Assembly: GCA_024235715.1 (NCBI GenBank)
Contig: JACKLW010000019.1
Span: 1-64,000, forward strand
Direction: 5' to 3'
DNA: 64,000 nt
Source of the DNA: Accumulibacter sp.
GTDB lineage: Bacteria; Pseudomonadota; Gammaproteobacteria; Burkholderiales; Rhodocyclaceae
Shown here: piece after piece, positions 55,890 to 63,559 of the stretch
Layout: every line of letters starts with the position of its first letter
Numbering within the stretch: position 1 is the stretch's first letter
Program-made: the position numbers and the translations under genes
Notes under the pieces: model-generated
What the model was told of the DNA's origin: nothing
Databases searched by the model: none
What the model saw: the letters and a program-made list of their open reading frames with translations, nothing else

Positions 55890-56699
55890 TTACATGAACA
55901 GGGTGTGGCCACCGATGCGCAACCAGTCTACCGGACCAAGCAGCGGTCGGTGACGGAAAACGTCACCGCGGCTGCGCTCGATTCGCTCCAGAATGCGCAG
56001 GCCACCCTGCACCGTCAAGCGGATTTCCCAGCCCATCCGGCCCGGCAAGCAGTGCACCAGCGGCGCGCCGGCCAACATCAGCTGGCGTGTCCGTTGAGTC
56101 TGGAAGCGGAGCAGCGCCGTCCACTCGGCGCTGCAGCGTCCGGCGGCGATCTGTGTTTCGGAGATGCCGAAGCGTGCCAGGTCCGCCTGCGGCAGATAGA
56201 CCCGGCCCTTCTGCCAGTCGATGGCAATATCCTGCCAGAAGTTGACCAGTTGCAGGGCGCTGCAGATGCAGTCCGAGCGCCGCAGGTTTTCTTCCCTGGC
56301 CTGACCCACCAGATGCACCAGCAGGCGGCCAACCGGATTCGCCGAGCGTCGGCAGTAGTCGAGCAACTGCGGGTAGTCAGCGTAACGTTTCTTGACCACA
56401 TCCTGTGCAAAGGCGTCGAGCAGATCGTGGAAAAGTTGCACCGGCAGGCGCCACTCGGCGATGACCGTCGCCAGCTCACGGAACGCGGCCATGGCAGGCG
56501 GCTCGCCGCGCGCGATGCACTCGAGCTGCTGGCGATAATCGGCGAGGCCTTGCAGGCGCGTCGTGTCGCTGGCATCGCCTTCGTCGGCGATATCGTCGGC
56601 AGCGCGCGCAAAACGATAGATGCTCTCGATCGGTCGGCGCAGGCGGCGTGGCAGCAGGAGTGATGCGACAGGAAAATTTTCGTAGTGGTCGACAGGCAT
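55890..56699 (-). CDS. hpnC: Hydroxysqualene synthase HpnC
   Basis: A 269-residue member of the same synthase family with a first motif RAADDIADEGD and a second LVNFWQDIAIDWQKGR. It would turn presqualene diphosphate into hydroxysqualene. It is the first gene of the hpnC-hpnD-hpnE operon. Squalene is likely used for hopanoids, but no hopene cyclase gene is in the window. Confidence 0.93.
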   Translation of the reverse strand: MPVDHYENFPVASLLLPRRLRRPIESIYRFARAADDIADEGDASDTTRLQGLADYRQQLECIARGEPPAMAAFRELATVIAEWRLPVQLFHDLLDAFAQDVVKKRYADYPQLLDYCRRSANPVGRLLVHLVGQAREENLRRSDCICSALQLVNFWQDIAIDWQKGRVYLPQADLARFGISETQIAAGRCSAEWTALLRFQTQRTRQLMLAGAPLVHCLPGRMGWEIRLTVQGGLRILERIERSRGDVFRHRPLLGPVDWLRIGGHTLFM

Positions 56700-56745
56700 C
56701 TCGGGCGGCCGGGTGAAGCCGATGGCGCCGCGGCGCTTCTGGCAG

Positions 56746-56775
56746 CTGACAGTATAGGGTTGTCGCGGTTAGAAT
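56746..56775 (+). promoter_or_regulatory. Promoter of tRNA-Leu
   Basis: CTGACA (56746-56751) and TAGAAT (56770-56775) each differ from the sigma-70 consensus by one base and are 18 bases apart. They lie 67 bases before the mature tRNA and point away from hpnC. Confidence 0.7.
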
Positions 56776-56842
56776 GCCGCACTTGCGCCGAAGCCGGCGC
56801 GTCGTTGTCCGCAGCATGCGCGGGCGTGGCGACACAGGCAGT

Positions 56843-56927
56843 GCCCAGGTGGCGAAATTGGTAGACGCAGCAGGTTTAGGTCCTGCCGCCGCGAGGTGTG
56901 GGGGTTCGATTCCCTTCCTGGGCACCA
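56843..56927 (+). tRNA. tRNA-Leu (UAG anticodon)
   Basis: The 85-nt gene starts GCCCAGG and ends CCTGGGC-A-CCA, so the acceptor stem pairs perfectly and CCA is encoded. The anticodon arm GCAGG-TTTAGGT-CCTGC places TAG at the anticodon (reads CUA/CUN). A long variable arm (GCCGCGAGGTGT) follows, as expected for leucine. The T-arm ends in GGTTCGATTCCC. A terminator follows 38 bases later. It was an integration site: a broken integrase lies directly downstream. Confidence 0.97.
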
Positions 56928-56964
56928 TGGACAAGTACCAAAGAGTCTGAAAAATTCCAAGAAG

Positions 56965-56994
56965 GCCAGAATCTGCAAGGGTTCTGGCTTTTTT
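56965..56994 (+). terminator. Rho-independent terminator of tRNA-Leu
   Basis: GCCAGAA (56965-56971) and TTCTGGC (56982-56988) form a 7-bp stem with a 10-base loop, followed by six T. Confidence 0.9.
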
Positions 56995-57085
56995 ATTGTC
57001 CCCGGAGCCATTGGGTCGTCCATTACAATCCGGGGGTATGTCGGGGAGGTATTCTTTGCGGTATGTTGGAGGTTTCGATGTCAAG

Positions 57086-57887
57086 ATGCCCCAAAAAATA
57101 CCAAAAGATGATGCGATGATCACGCCGGTGCCGCTGACCGATACCGCGATCCGCAATGCCAAACCGGCTGAAAATGCCGTTCACACTCTTGACGGGGAAG
57201 GGCTGTATGTTGAGGTTTCACCGGCCGGCGGAAGGCTGTGGCGATTGATATGCCGAATGGAGGGCAAAGAGAAGCTGCTTGCCCTCGGGGCGTATCCTGC
57301 CGTAGGTCCGAAAGACGCGAGTGATCGGCGGGACGCAGCGCGAAAGGCGTAGACCCCAGCAGCAACCGCAAGGCGCAGAAGGCAGCGAGAGTGGCCGCGC
57401 CTTCCGGTACGCGATCGCCACCGGCCGCGCCGAACGCGATCCGTGCCCTGATCTGAAAGGCGCGATCCCGCCCCCGGAGGCCGAACACCTTATCCCGCTC
57501 GCGTCGCAGGTGGTGGCGATCCTGCCCGAACTGCACGCGTCGACGGGGAAACAGCGCTACGTTTTCCCCGGTCGCGATCCGCAGAAAGCGACGAGCGCGG
57601 CGGCGATCAATGCCGCGCTTCGCCGCATGGGGTGCGATACCAAGACGGAAATCACCGGCCACGGATGTCGCGCGATGCTGCGAACGATCCCGCACGAGGA
57701 ACTGCACATCAAGCCCGAGGTGATCGAGCATCAGCTTGCCCACTCGGTGCCAGATGCGCTGGGCACTGCCTACAAGCGGACCAGGTTCCTGAAGGCGCGC
57801 CAAACCATGATGCAGAAGTGGGCGGATTACCTGGAGACCGTGAAAGCCGGGGCCAAAGTGATTCCGCTAAACCGGCAAGCAGCTTGA
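57086..57887 (+). pseudogene. Decayed tyrosine recombinase (P4-type integrase)
   Basis: Two pieces in different frames. The first (57086-57348, translating from ATG 57116 as MITPVPLTDTAIRNAKP) is the N-terminal arm-binding domain and stops after about 77 residues. The second (about 57390-57887) is the C-terminal catalytic part with HGCRAMLR (the H-x-x-R box) and the tyrosine in GTAYKRTRF. The middle, with the first catalytic arginine, is missing, so there was a deletion together with a frame change. A normal protein has about 400 residues. Position just after tRNA-Leu marks an old integration event. Confidence 0.85.
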
Positions 57888-58221
57888 TTATTTTTTTGCG
57901 CTTGGGCCGATCGCAAGGCCTGGGACGCCTTGCATGTGACCGGTCCACGAGAGAGAGAGAGGAATCCGAGGCTCGCCGCCGAATGCTGTAGGAGCATACC
58001 CTAGCAACGCCGCCACCGTACTTGTCAACGGCAGCTGGTGCGCCATAATGGAACTTGCCGAGCGTCGAAGCGCCCGGCGAGGAAACCCGGCTGGCGCAGG
58101 CGGCACCTGGATTCCCCGAGTGCAAAAGCGGCGATCGACGGGCGGAATAATGCCGGTACGGCGGGTCGGAGCCGACCTTCGCGACCTCCGAACCGGCCAG
58201 AGAACCCATAGGAGACAAATC
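57888..58221. other. 334-base gap, island interior
   Basis: A T-rich run (57893-57900) follows the integrase stop. A short GA dinucleotide run lies at about 57949-57961. The end (from 58200) holds TAGGAGACAAATC, the ribosome site of the GST gene. I see no RNA or gene. Confidence 0.4.
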
Positions 58222-58860
58222 ATGAGCCAACCTGTCGTTTACGGTGATGCAATCAGCACCTACGTTCGTTCCGTCCGCCTGGCCCTTGAGGAGAAGGGGG
58301 TATCGCACACGCTCGTTGCCGTGGATTTGGTCAAAGGTCAGCATAAGGAGGCGGACCATCTGGTCCGGCATCCCTGGGGAAAGATGCCCGCCTTCGAGCA
58401 CGACGGCAATTCGTTCTATGAGGTATCGGCGATTCTGCGCTACATCGACGAAGTGTTTCCGGAACCGGCGTTGATGCCGGCGACGCCAGTTGGACGCATC
58501 CGCGTCAATCAGGTGATGAGCATCGTTGATAGCTATGGATACGCGGCGTCGATCACCAATATCTTCATTCCCCGCGTGCTGGTGCCTTCACTCGGTGGCC
58601 AGACCGACGAAGCCCAGGTCGAGGCAGCCAAGCCACAGGCGGCGTTGTTCCTCAAGGAGATCGGGCGCTTGCTGGGCGACGCCAGCTACTTCGGCGGCGC
58701 GGCCGTGAGTCTTGCCGACTTGCTCGTGCTGCCAGTCTTGACCTACCTTCGTGCGACCCCGGAAGGACAGGCCTTGCTCGCAGCGACGCCGAGCATCGAG
58801 GCCTGGATGGGTCGCATGAGCGAGCGTGGCAGCGTGCAGGCGGTGATGCCGGCCACTTGA
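58222..58860 (+). CDS. Glutathione S-transferase family protein
   Basis: A 212-residue protein. The N-terminal thioredoxin-like part has an STYVRSVRLALEEKG helix and the cis-proline region GKMPAFEHDG with the EVSAILRYIDE helix that holds glutathione. The C-terminal part is all helical (LADLLVLPVLTYL). The ATG at 58222 follows AGGAGACAAATC. It sits inside a decayed island and its 3' end runs up against a helicase remnant on the other strand. Substrate unknown. Confidence 0.87.
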   Translation: MSQPVVYGDAISTYVRSVRLALEEKGVSHTLVAVDLVKGQHKEADHLVRHPWGKMPAFEHDGNSFYEVSAILRYIDEVFPEPALMPATPVGRIRVNQVMSIVDSYGYAASITNIFIPRVLVPSLGGQTDEAQVEAAKPQAALFLKEIGRLLGDASYFGGAAVSLADLLVLPVLTYLRATPEGQALLAATPSIEAWMGRMSERGSVQAVMPAT

Positions 58861-58877
58861 CCCTGGCAAGCGACGAG

Positions 58878-59150
58878 GCGCCGTAGTCGAACGTCGTATG
58901 CCTTGTCGTGGTGATCGACGTAGCAGAGCAGCAGGCTGGCATTGCTTCTGTGCACGATCAAGCGCAGGTCGCTGCCGGCCCTTACCGACCAGAAGTTCTT
59001 GTCCCTGGCGCGGTCCAGCCGGTGGAAGCTCAAGCCCGGATTGGCAGGATTGAGCTGCAGGTCGAACGCGGTCGTCTTGACAGAACTTTTCTCGCCGCCG
59101 GTCAGGCGCGCCAGGCTGTCGGTGAACGTATCTGCGATGCGGAATTCCAT
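58878..59150 (-). pseudogene. N-terminal remnant of a UvrD-like helicase (RelE-like leader)
   Basis: From the ATG at 59150, about 90 residues (MEFRIADTFTDSLARL, then FWSVRAGSDLRLIVHRS and LLLCYVDHHDKAY) match the N-terminal end of a large DNA helicase family that begins with a RelE-like domain. The similarity stops at about 58878; the frame then runs on into the antisense of the GST gene with no helicase motifs. The rest of the gene was lost, probably when the GST segment was joined to it. A free RelE-like toxin is an alternative. Confidence 0.55.
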
Positions 59151-59730
59151 GTCTGCTTCCCTGCCTCGATTACAGGCCGGACGTCAGGTCGACGAGGCTC
59201 TGTGGCAATGCGTCGCGCTCCTGCAATGCCGCCCTGGCGCTCTCGCCAATGTCGGGCGAAATGGCCACGTACTCGCTGGTCCACCCTTGGAACTTCGGAT
59301 GCACGGCAGGGAAGCGGTCGGCGCTCTTCTTCAGGGCATCTGCCGTGCCAATCAGGCGGTCGGGGTTGCGCTTGCAGGTGCCGCAGCGTATTCGACCATT
59401 CCGGTGGCGGCCAGTCTCCGCAGAAATCCGGCGGCGGCGAAATTCCCGGGCGGCAATGCTCGACCGCATCTTTGCGTTCGTCGGGCGCTTCGGCAGTGGC
59501 GTGACAAGGTGTCGATGAAGGCCGCAAGTTCCGTTCGCATCGATCCGGCGATCTTGGCGGCGCATCAACGACCAACCGGCGGATGAACCGACAGAACTTC
59601 ACACACGCCCGTTTTTCGGCCAGAATCTTGGCCTGCCTTTGGCAGCGCCACACCTCTGGGGGTAGATCTGGGGGGTATCGCTCAAGGAAGTGATTGGCAG
59701 TGCCAGTAGTGGCAAGGGCTTCATGGCAGT
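59151..59730 (-). other. Decayed coding region
   Basis: Short frames on the minus strand (for example ending LPQSLVDLTSGL at 59170 and MRTELAAFIDTLSRH from 59540) read like parts of one gene broken by frameshifts. I cannot name the family. No intact gene is visible. Confidence 0.35.
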
Positions 59731-59743
59731 GTTCGATTCCCTT
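59731..59743. other. Possible att relic (tRNA-Leu T-arm copy)
   Basis: GTTCGATTCCCTT here is identical to 56904-56916 at the 3' end of tRNA-Leu. The sequence then reads TTTGGCCCC against CCTGGGCACCA, partly similar. Together with the integrase remnant it may mark the right end of an old insertion. Confidence 0.4.
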
Positions 59744-59855
59744 TTTGGCCCCGGACCGATGCGCTGAAGACGGTAACGAAAAGAGCGTGCGACGGTCCGC
59801 GCTGAACTGGTTCTTCGTGGCTGTAGCGCCTTGTGAACCGTCAAACTTCAAAACC

Positions 59856-59870
59856 GTCGCAAGTTGCGAC
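59856..59870. promoter_or_regulatory. Palindromic operator before the toxin-antitoxin pair
   Basis: GTCGCAA-G-TTGCGAC is a perfect 7-1-7 palindrome. It ends 15 bases before the ATG at 59886, where an autoregulating antitoxin would bind. Confidence 0.65.
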
Positions 59871-59885
59871 CTACGATGGATCGCC

Positions 59886-60206
59886 ATGAGCAAGATCTCC
59901 GGCATGAAGCCAACCCCAAGACAGGCCATGGAGTGGGTCAAGGAAGCCGGCAACGCCAAGCGCCGCCTGGTCTTTGGCGAGCCCGCCGAAGGGCGGATGA
60001 AGAACCGCCACATCGGCCGCCGCCAGGTGCTGGAAGCCTTGAAGAACGGCCTGGTCAGCGAGCCCTTGCACAAGGACGGCCAGGGTGATTGGCGCTGCAA
60101 CGTCAGCTGGTTTCATGCCGGGGCGCGCTTGACGGTCGGCGTTGTCTTCAAGCCGGGCGACGATGGCGAGGTGTTCGCCGTCGTCGCCACGGTAGTCGAG
60201 GGGTGA
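59886..60206 (+). CDS. DUF4258-like putative toxin
   Basis: A 106-residue basic protein (MKNRHIGRRQVLEALKNG, then WRCNVSWFHAGARLTVGVVF). The pattern resembles DUF4258, a group with a RelE-like or MqsR-like nuclease fold found with HTH antitoxins. The start at 59886 is directly downstream of a palindrome. The antitoxin candidate follows after 4 bases. This is a prediction from family and context only. Confidence 0.65.
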   Translation: MSKISGMKPTPRQAMEWVKEAGNAKRRLVFGEPAEGRMKNRHIGRRQVLEALKNGLVSEPLHKDGQGDWRCNVSWFHAGARLTVGVVFKPGDDGEVFAVVATVVEG

Positions 60207-60210
60207 CAAC

Positions 60211-60663
60211 ATGGGCGACATGCTGAAGTATGAAGACTGTGGGCTGAAGAACATCTGGTTGGCAAACGGTTTTCGCTACGAGGATGTCGATGGGCTGGGT
60301 GTCTGCCTCGAGATCGACGATATCGACGGTCTCCACCGGACCATCGGCCATCATCTGGTCGACTATAAGAGGCGATTGACGGGCGCCGAGATTCGCTTTC
60401 TGCGCGTCGAAATGGGCATGTCGCAGAAGCGTCTGGGCGATTGCCTGGGAGTCGATGAGCAGAGCACCGCGCTCTGGGAGCGCAGCAAGCGCCGGCCAAC
60501 GGTCGCTGCCGAGCGGATGTTGCGCCTGATGTTCCTCGAGCATATCCACGGCGCCACCCGCGTCACCGAACTCATCGCCCAGTGGAACGATACCGATCGT
60601 CAGAAGGACGAAGCGCGACAGGTATTCGAGGAAACGGAGGCCGGCTGGCGGCTGGCGGCCTGA
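60211..60663 (+). CDS. XRE-family HTH antitoxin
   Basis: A 150-residue protein. The N-terminal part has paired cysteine-bearing strands (YEDCGLKNIWLANGF). The C-terminal half is a Cro/C1-type helix-turn-helix (LRVEMGMSQKRLGDCLGVDEQSTALWERSKRRP). The MqsA/HigA-like shape fits an antitoxin that also represses its own operon. The ATG at 60211 lies 4 bases after the DUF4258-like gene. Confidence 0.72.
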   Translation: MGDMLKYEDCGLKNIWLANGFRYEDVDGLGVCLEIDDIDGLHRTIGHHLVDYKRRLTGAEIRFLRVEMGMSQKRLGDCLGVDEQSTALWERSKRRPTVAAERMLRLMFLEHIHGATRVTELIAQWNDTDRQKDEARQVFEETEAGWRLAA

Positions 60664-60848
60664 CTCCCCGGAACTTCGGGCGTTCGCCACCGCAGTCGCC
60701 GCCCGCTGCGACTCGACCGTTCCTGCCGCAGCGATTGTTCGGCAACAGCGTGCCGGGAGCGGCTCTGGCCACTCCGGTCCGCTCGTTTGCGCCGCGTCCC
60801 CATCAGCGTTTCCTGGCCCGCGAAGCCATGACGTTGGTCAGACAAGCG

Positions 60849-60883
60849 GTGTAAGCCCCTGCCGCTGTCGGAGTTTCTTACAC
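60849..60883. promoter_or_regulatory. Inverted repeat upstream of a sigma-54 promoter (candidate PrsR site)
   Basis: GTGTAAG (60849-60855) and CTTACAC (60877-60883) are exact inverted copies, centre to centre 28 bases apart. They lie about 53-87 bases upstream of the -24 element at 60936, the position where an NtrC-type activator usually binds. Confidence 0.5.
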
Positions 60884-60934
60884 CTGCACGGAATCGTGGT
60901 CAGGCAAGTCCATAAAATCAATCTATTGCTTATC

Positions 60935-60950
60935 AGGCACGACTCTTGCT
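60935..60950 (+). promoter_or_regulatory. Sigma-54 promoter of the second PEP-CTERM gene
   Basis: AGGCACGACTCTTGCT matches TGGCACG-N4-TTGCT at every defined position except the first T. The GG and GC pairs are 10 bases apart. It lies 61 bases before the ATG at 61012. Confidence 0.88.
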
Positions 60951-61011
60951 TTTGGGGATATAAACGATTGTTTGGCGGAACCTTCTTAAAGTCCAGCGTG
61001 GAGATCGAGCG

Positions 61012-61653
61012 ATGAAGATTGTCAGGAAGACGGTTGAAGCCGTGCTCATCACTGTGGCCTTGGCCGGCTTGTCGGCCGCCCAGGCAAATACTGTCTCGGG
61101 GAGGCTGTGGCACGTCCCGGAAGCAACGACGCAAAATGCGATCCCGGCCAATGTTCCGTCAAGCACCCCGGACGTCACCTTCGACGTGAATTCACCGCTG
61201 AATTTCTTCGGAACCGGCGTGTCCGTTGGGACATGGCTGAGCAGTGGCAGCGCGTTCAACGTTGTGGAAAACACTGCCGGAACGCTGCTCTCGGCGATGG
61301 ACAATGGTGTCGTGGGGACGCTGTTCCAATTTACCGGGTTTGTTACGGTCAGCAACGGGCAGACGTTCACGGTGACGCATGATGACGGCCTGACGTTGAT
61401 CATCGGCGGACTCGATCTCGGCTTTGCTACCGGCCCGACGGCACCCGTGATCTCGACCGAGACCTATACGGGACCGTCCGGGACTTTCGGCTTTGAACTG
61501 GTTTATGCAGAATGCTGTGGTGGCGCGGCCGTCCTTCAGGTTGACCTCCCGTTCAGCAACGTGCCCAACGACACGCCCGAACCGGGTTCCCTTGCGCTGA
61601 TCGGGATGGCGCTGGCCGGTATTGGCTGGAGTAGCCGCCGGCGCGTGAACTGA
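61012..61653 (+). CDS. PEP-CTERM sorted secreted protein
   Basis: A 213-residue exported protein. The signal peptide ends at about 26 (SAAQA). The body is a beta-rich domain (HDDGLTLIIGGLDL, GTFGFELVYAECCGG) that resembles PA14-like or lectin-like domains but I cannot name it firmly. The tail is a sorting signal: DTPEPGSLALIG (PEP 189-191), a hydrophobic span and RRRVN. Its promoter is of the sigma-54 type, and a strong terminator follows, so it is a single-gene unit likely under PrsR. Confidence 0.88.
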   Translation: MKIVRKTVEAVLITVALAGLSAAQANTVSGRLWHVPEATTQNAIPANVPSSTPDVTFDVNSPLNFFGTGVSVGTWLSSGSAFNVVENTAGTLLSAMDNGVVGTLFQFTGFVTVSNGQTFTVTHDDGLTLIIGGLDLGFATGPTAPVISTETYTGPSGTFGFELVYAECCGGAAVLQVDLPFSNVPNDTPEPGSLALIGMALAGIGWSSRRRVN

Positions 61654-61675
61654 CCGCTTTCTGCCGGTGCGCAGG

Positions 61676-61696
61676 CCCCGCTTCGGCGGGGTTTTT
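61676..61696 (+). terminator. Rho-independent terminator of the PEP-CTERM gene
   Basis: CCCCGC (61676-61681), a TTCG tetraloop and GCGGGG (61686-61691) are followed by TTTTT. It is 23 bases after the stop. Confidence 0.93.
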
Positions 61697-61826
61697 CATT
61701 TGCTTCGACGAAGTTCTGGCGGGGGCAACGGTTCGCCCGCGAGCGATGGGCCACGCAGGGACACTGCTGCGCGTCGAACGAGTCCAATCAGTGTTGGCTG
61801 CCGACGCACCGCAAAGGAGGAAGGCC

Positions 61827-62513
61827 ATGCAGCTCATCGCAATTTTTCCTCGTCGCATGATCGTAGCGCTGATCTGCCTGCTGGCGCTCGCCGCGCCGGC
61901 GCGCGGCGAGCCTGCGACGGCGGAGGAGGTCGCAGCGCCAGACATCAAGCTGGGCGAGTCATGGGTATTCGACAGGATCGACGGCTTCAAGAACGCCAGG
62001 GTTCATTCCACTGTCGCTACGGTCATCGCGGTCGACGATCAGCAGATAAAGATCGAATGGAAGCGGCCGGATGACGGTACCGTGACCACCGAAACCTGCA
62101 ATCGGGGTCTGAATCGCCTCGTCTCGGAGAATTCGGCGGGTACTGAAACCGTCGATCCATTCTATCCGCGCTATGTCTTTCCGCTCGAGGTCGGAAAGAC
62201 CTGGGAACGGACGGTCACCGTCACCCGCAGCCGGCGACCTGAACGGAAGATCGCTCTGTCGTTGAGCGGAAAGGTGGTTGGCCGGGAAAGGATCACGGTG
62301 CCGGCTGGAACCTTCGACGCGCTCAAGGTCGAAGTCGAAGGCTTCTACAATGTCGCCGATACGCAGAAGAAGTGGACCGGCACAGTGGCGCAAGCCCTGT
62401 GGTACTCACCCGCGGTGAAACTCGCCGTGAAGTGGACATACGAGGACACGACCGCCCACCGAACGGTCCATCGGTATGGCTACGAACTCGTCGAATACAG
62501 GCCGGCGCCGTAA
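61827..62513 (+). CDS. Putative periplasmic protein, function unknown
   Basis: A 228-residue protein with a signal peptide (MIVALICLLALAAPARG, cut near residue 28) and a mature part rich in beta strands (LGESWVFDRIDGFK near 40, VFPLEVGKTWERTV near 117, VPAGTFDALKVEVEGFY near 155). These resemble segments of lipoprotein-like beta proteins of unknown role. The ATG at 61827 follows AAAGGAGGAAGG. I do not recognise a family. Confidence 0.7.
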   Translation: MQLIAIFPRRMIVALICLLALAAPARGEPATAEEVAAPDIKLGESWVFDRIDGFKNARVHSTVATVIAVDDQQIKIEWKRPDDGTVTTETCNRGLNRLVSENSAGTETVDPFYPRYVFPLEVGKTWERTVTVTRSRRPERKIALSLSGKVVGRERITVPAGTFDALKVEVEGFYNVADTQKKWTGTVAQALWYSPAVKLAVKWTYEDTTAHRTVHRYGYELVEYRPAP

Positions 62514-62623
62514 GCCCTGCATTGCGCTGCCGTCGGCCTACCGCTTACTGCCAACGGAGACTTGCACGGCCGCCGGGAAAGGTTGCGATCACGATCATCA
62601 TCGGTGCGCGTCCGGATCCGTGG

Positions 62624-63559
62624 TCAGCGCCTGAGCGCGGTGCGCATCGCGGCCAAAGCCCTCAGGCATAGAAGCGTCCCACTGCCGCCGATGACTCCCG
62701 CCAGCATTTCGAGCGACAGTGAGGTCAGCGGCCTGAGTACGCCGCCAACCGCGCTGACGCGGCCAGCGAGTTCGGCCGCGTGTTCGATGAAGTGATGCAC
62801 CGGCGGAATGCCGTGACTCAGGATGGCCCCGCCGACCATGAACATCGCCGCCGTGCCGATAACGGTCAGCGCCTTCATCAGCCGCGGTGCGGCCAGCAGC
62901 AGGGCCTTGCCGATCGTCTGCGCCAGCGCACCAGGCCTGCTCAGCAGGTGGAGTCCCAGATCGTCCAGTTTGACGATGCCGGCGACGATGCCATAGACGC
63001 CGACGGTCATCAGCACGCCGATGCCGGAGAGCACTGCGACCTGCGTCGCGAACGATGCGCCGGCGACGGTGCCCAGAGCAATGACCACGATCTCGGCCGA
63101 GAGGACGAAGTCGGTGCGGATCGCACCCTTTATCTTGTCGGCCTCCAGTGCCGCCGGATCGACATTCCCGTCGGTCAGCGCCGCCAGCGTGTCGGTGTGC
63201 TCCGCGGCGCCGTCGGCGCCACCGTGCAGCCACCTGTGGGCCAGTTTCTCGACGCCCTCGAAGCACAGGTAGAGGCCGCCGACCATCAGCAATGGCGTTA
63301 CTGCTGCCGGCATGAAACGGCTGATCGCCAGCGCTGCCGGTACGAGGATCAGCTTGTTCCTGAACGAGCCAACGGCGACTGCCCAGACCACCGGCAGTTC
63401 GCGCTCGGCGCGTACGCCGGCCACCTGCTGCGCGTTCAACGCCAGATCGTCACCGAGCACGCCGGCGGTCTTCTTGGCCGCCACCTTGGTCAGCAGGGCG
63501 ACGTCGTCGAGAACCGTGGCGATGTCATCGATCAGGGCAAGCAGGCTGGCTCCGGCCAT
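62624..63559 (-). CDS. DUF808 family inner-membrane protein (YedI-like)
   Basis: A 311-residue protein with about seven helices. The opening MAGASLLALIDDIATVLDDV, then AAKKTAGVLGDDLALNA and LYLCFEGVEKLAHRWL, match DUF808 (E. coli YedI). The function is not established. I chose the ATG at 63559 by homology; the frame runs 14 codons further. Confidence 0.9.
   Translation of the reverse strand: MAGASLLALIDDIATVLDDVALLTKVAAKKTAGVLGDDLALNAQQVAGVRAERELPVVWAVAVGSFRNKLILVPAALAISRFMPAAVTPLLMVGGLYLCFEGVEKLAHRWLHGGADGAAEHTDTLAALTDGNVDPAALEADKIKGAIRTDFVLSAEIVVIALGTVAGASFATQVAVLSGIGVLMTVGVYGIVAGIVKLDDLGLHLLSRPGALAQTIGKALLLAAPRLMKALTVIGTAAMFMVGGAILSHGIPPVHHFIEHAAELAGRVSAVGGVLRPLTSLSLEMLAGVIGGSGTLLCLRALAAMRTALRR

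Larger units (their letters stand above)
60664..61011. other. 348-base regulatory gap before the PEP-CTERM gene
   Basis: Holds the inverted repeat at 60849-60883 and the sigma-54 promoter at 60935-60950. The first 180 bases contain no feature that I recognise. No Rho-independent terminator for the antitoxin gene is apparent. Confidence 0.55.

Noticed and set aside
57949..57961. GA dinucleotide run as a contingency repeat
   Set aside because: Short and not next to a gene start; no support for variable length.
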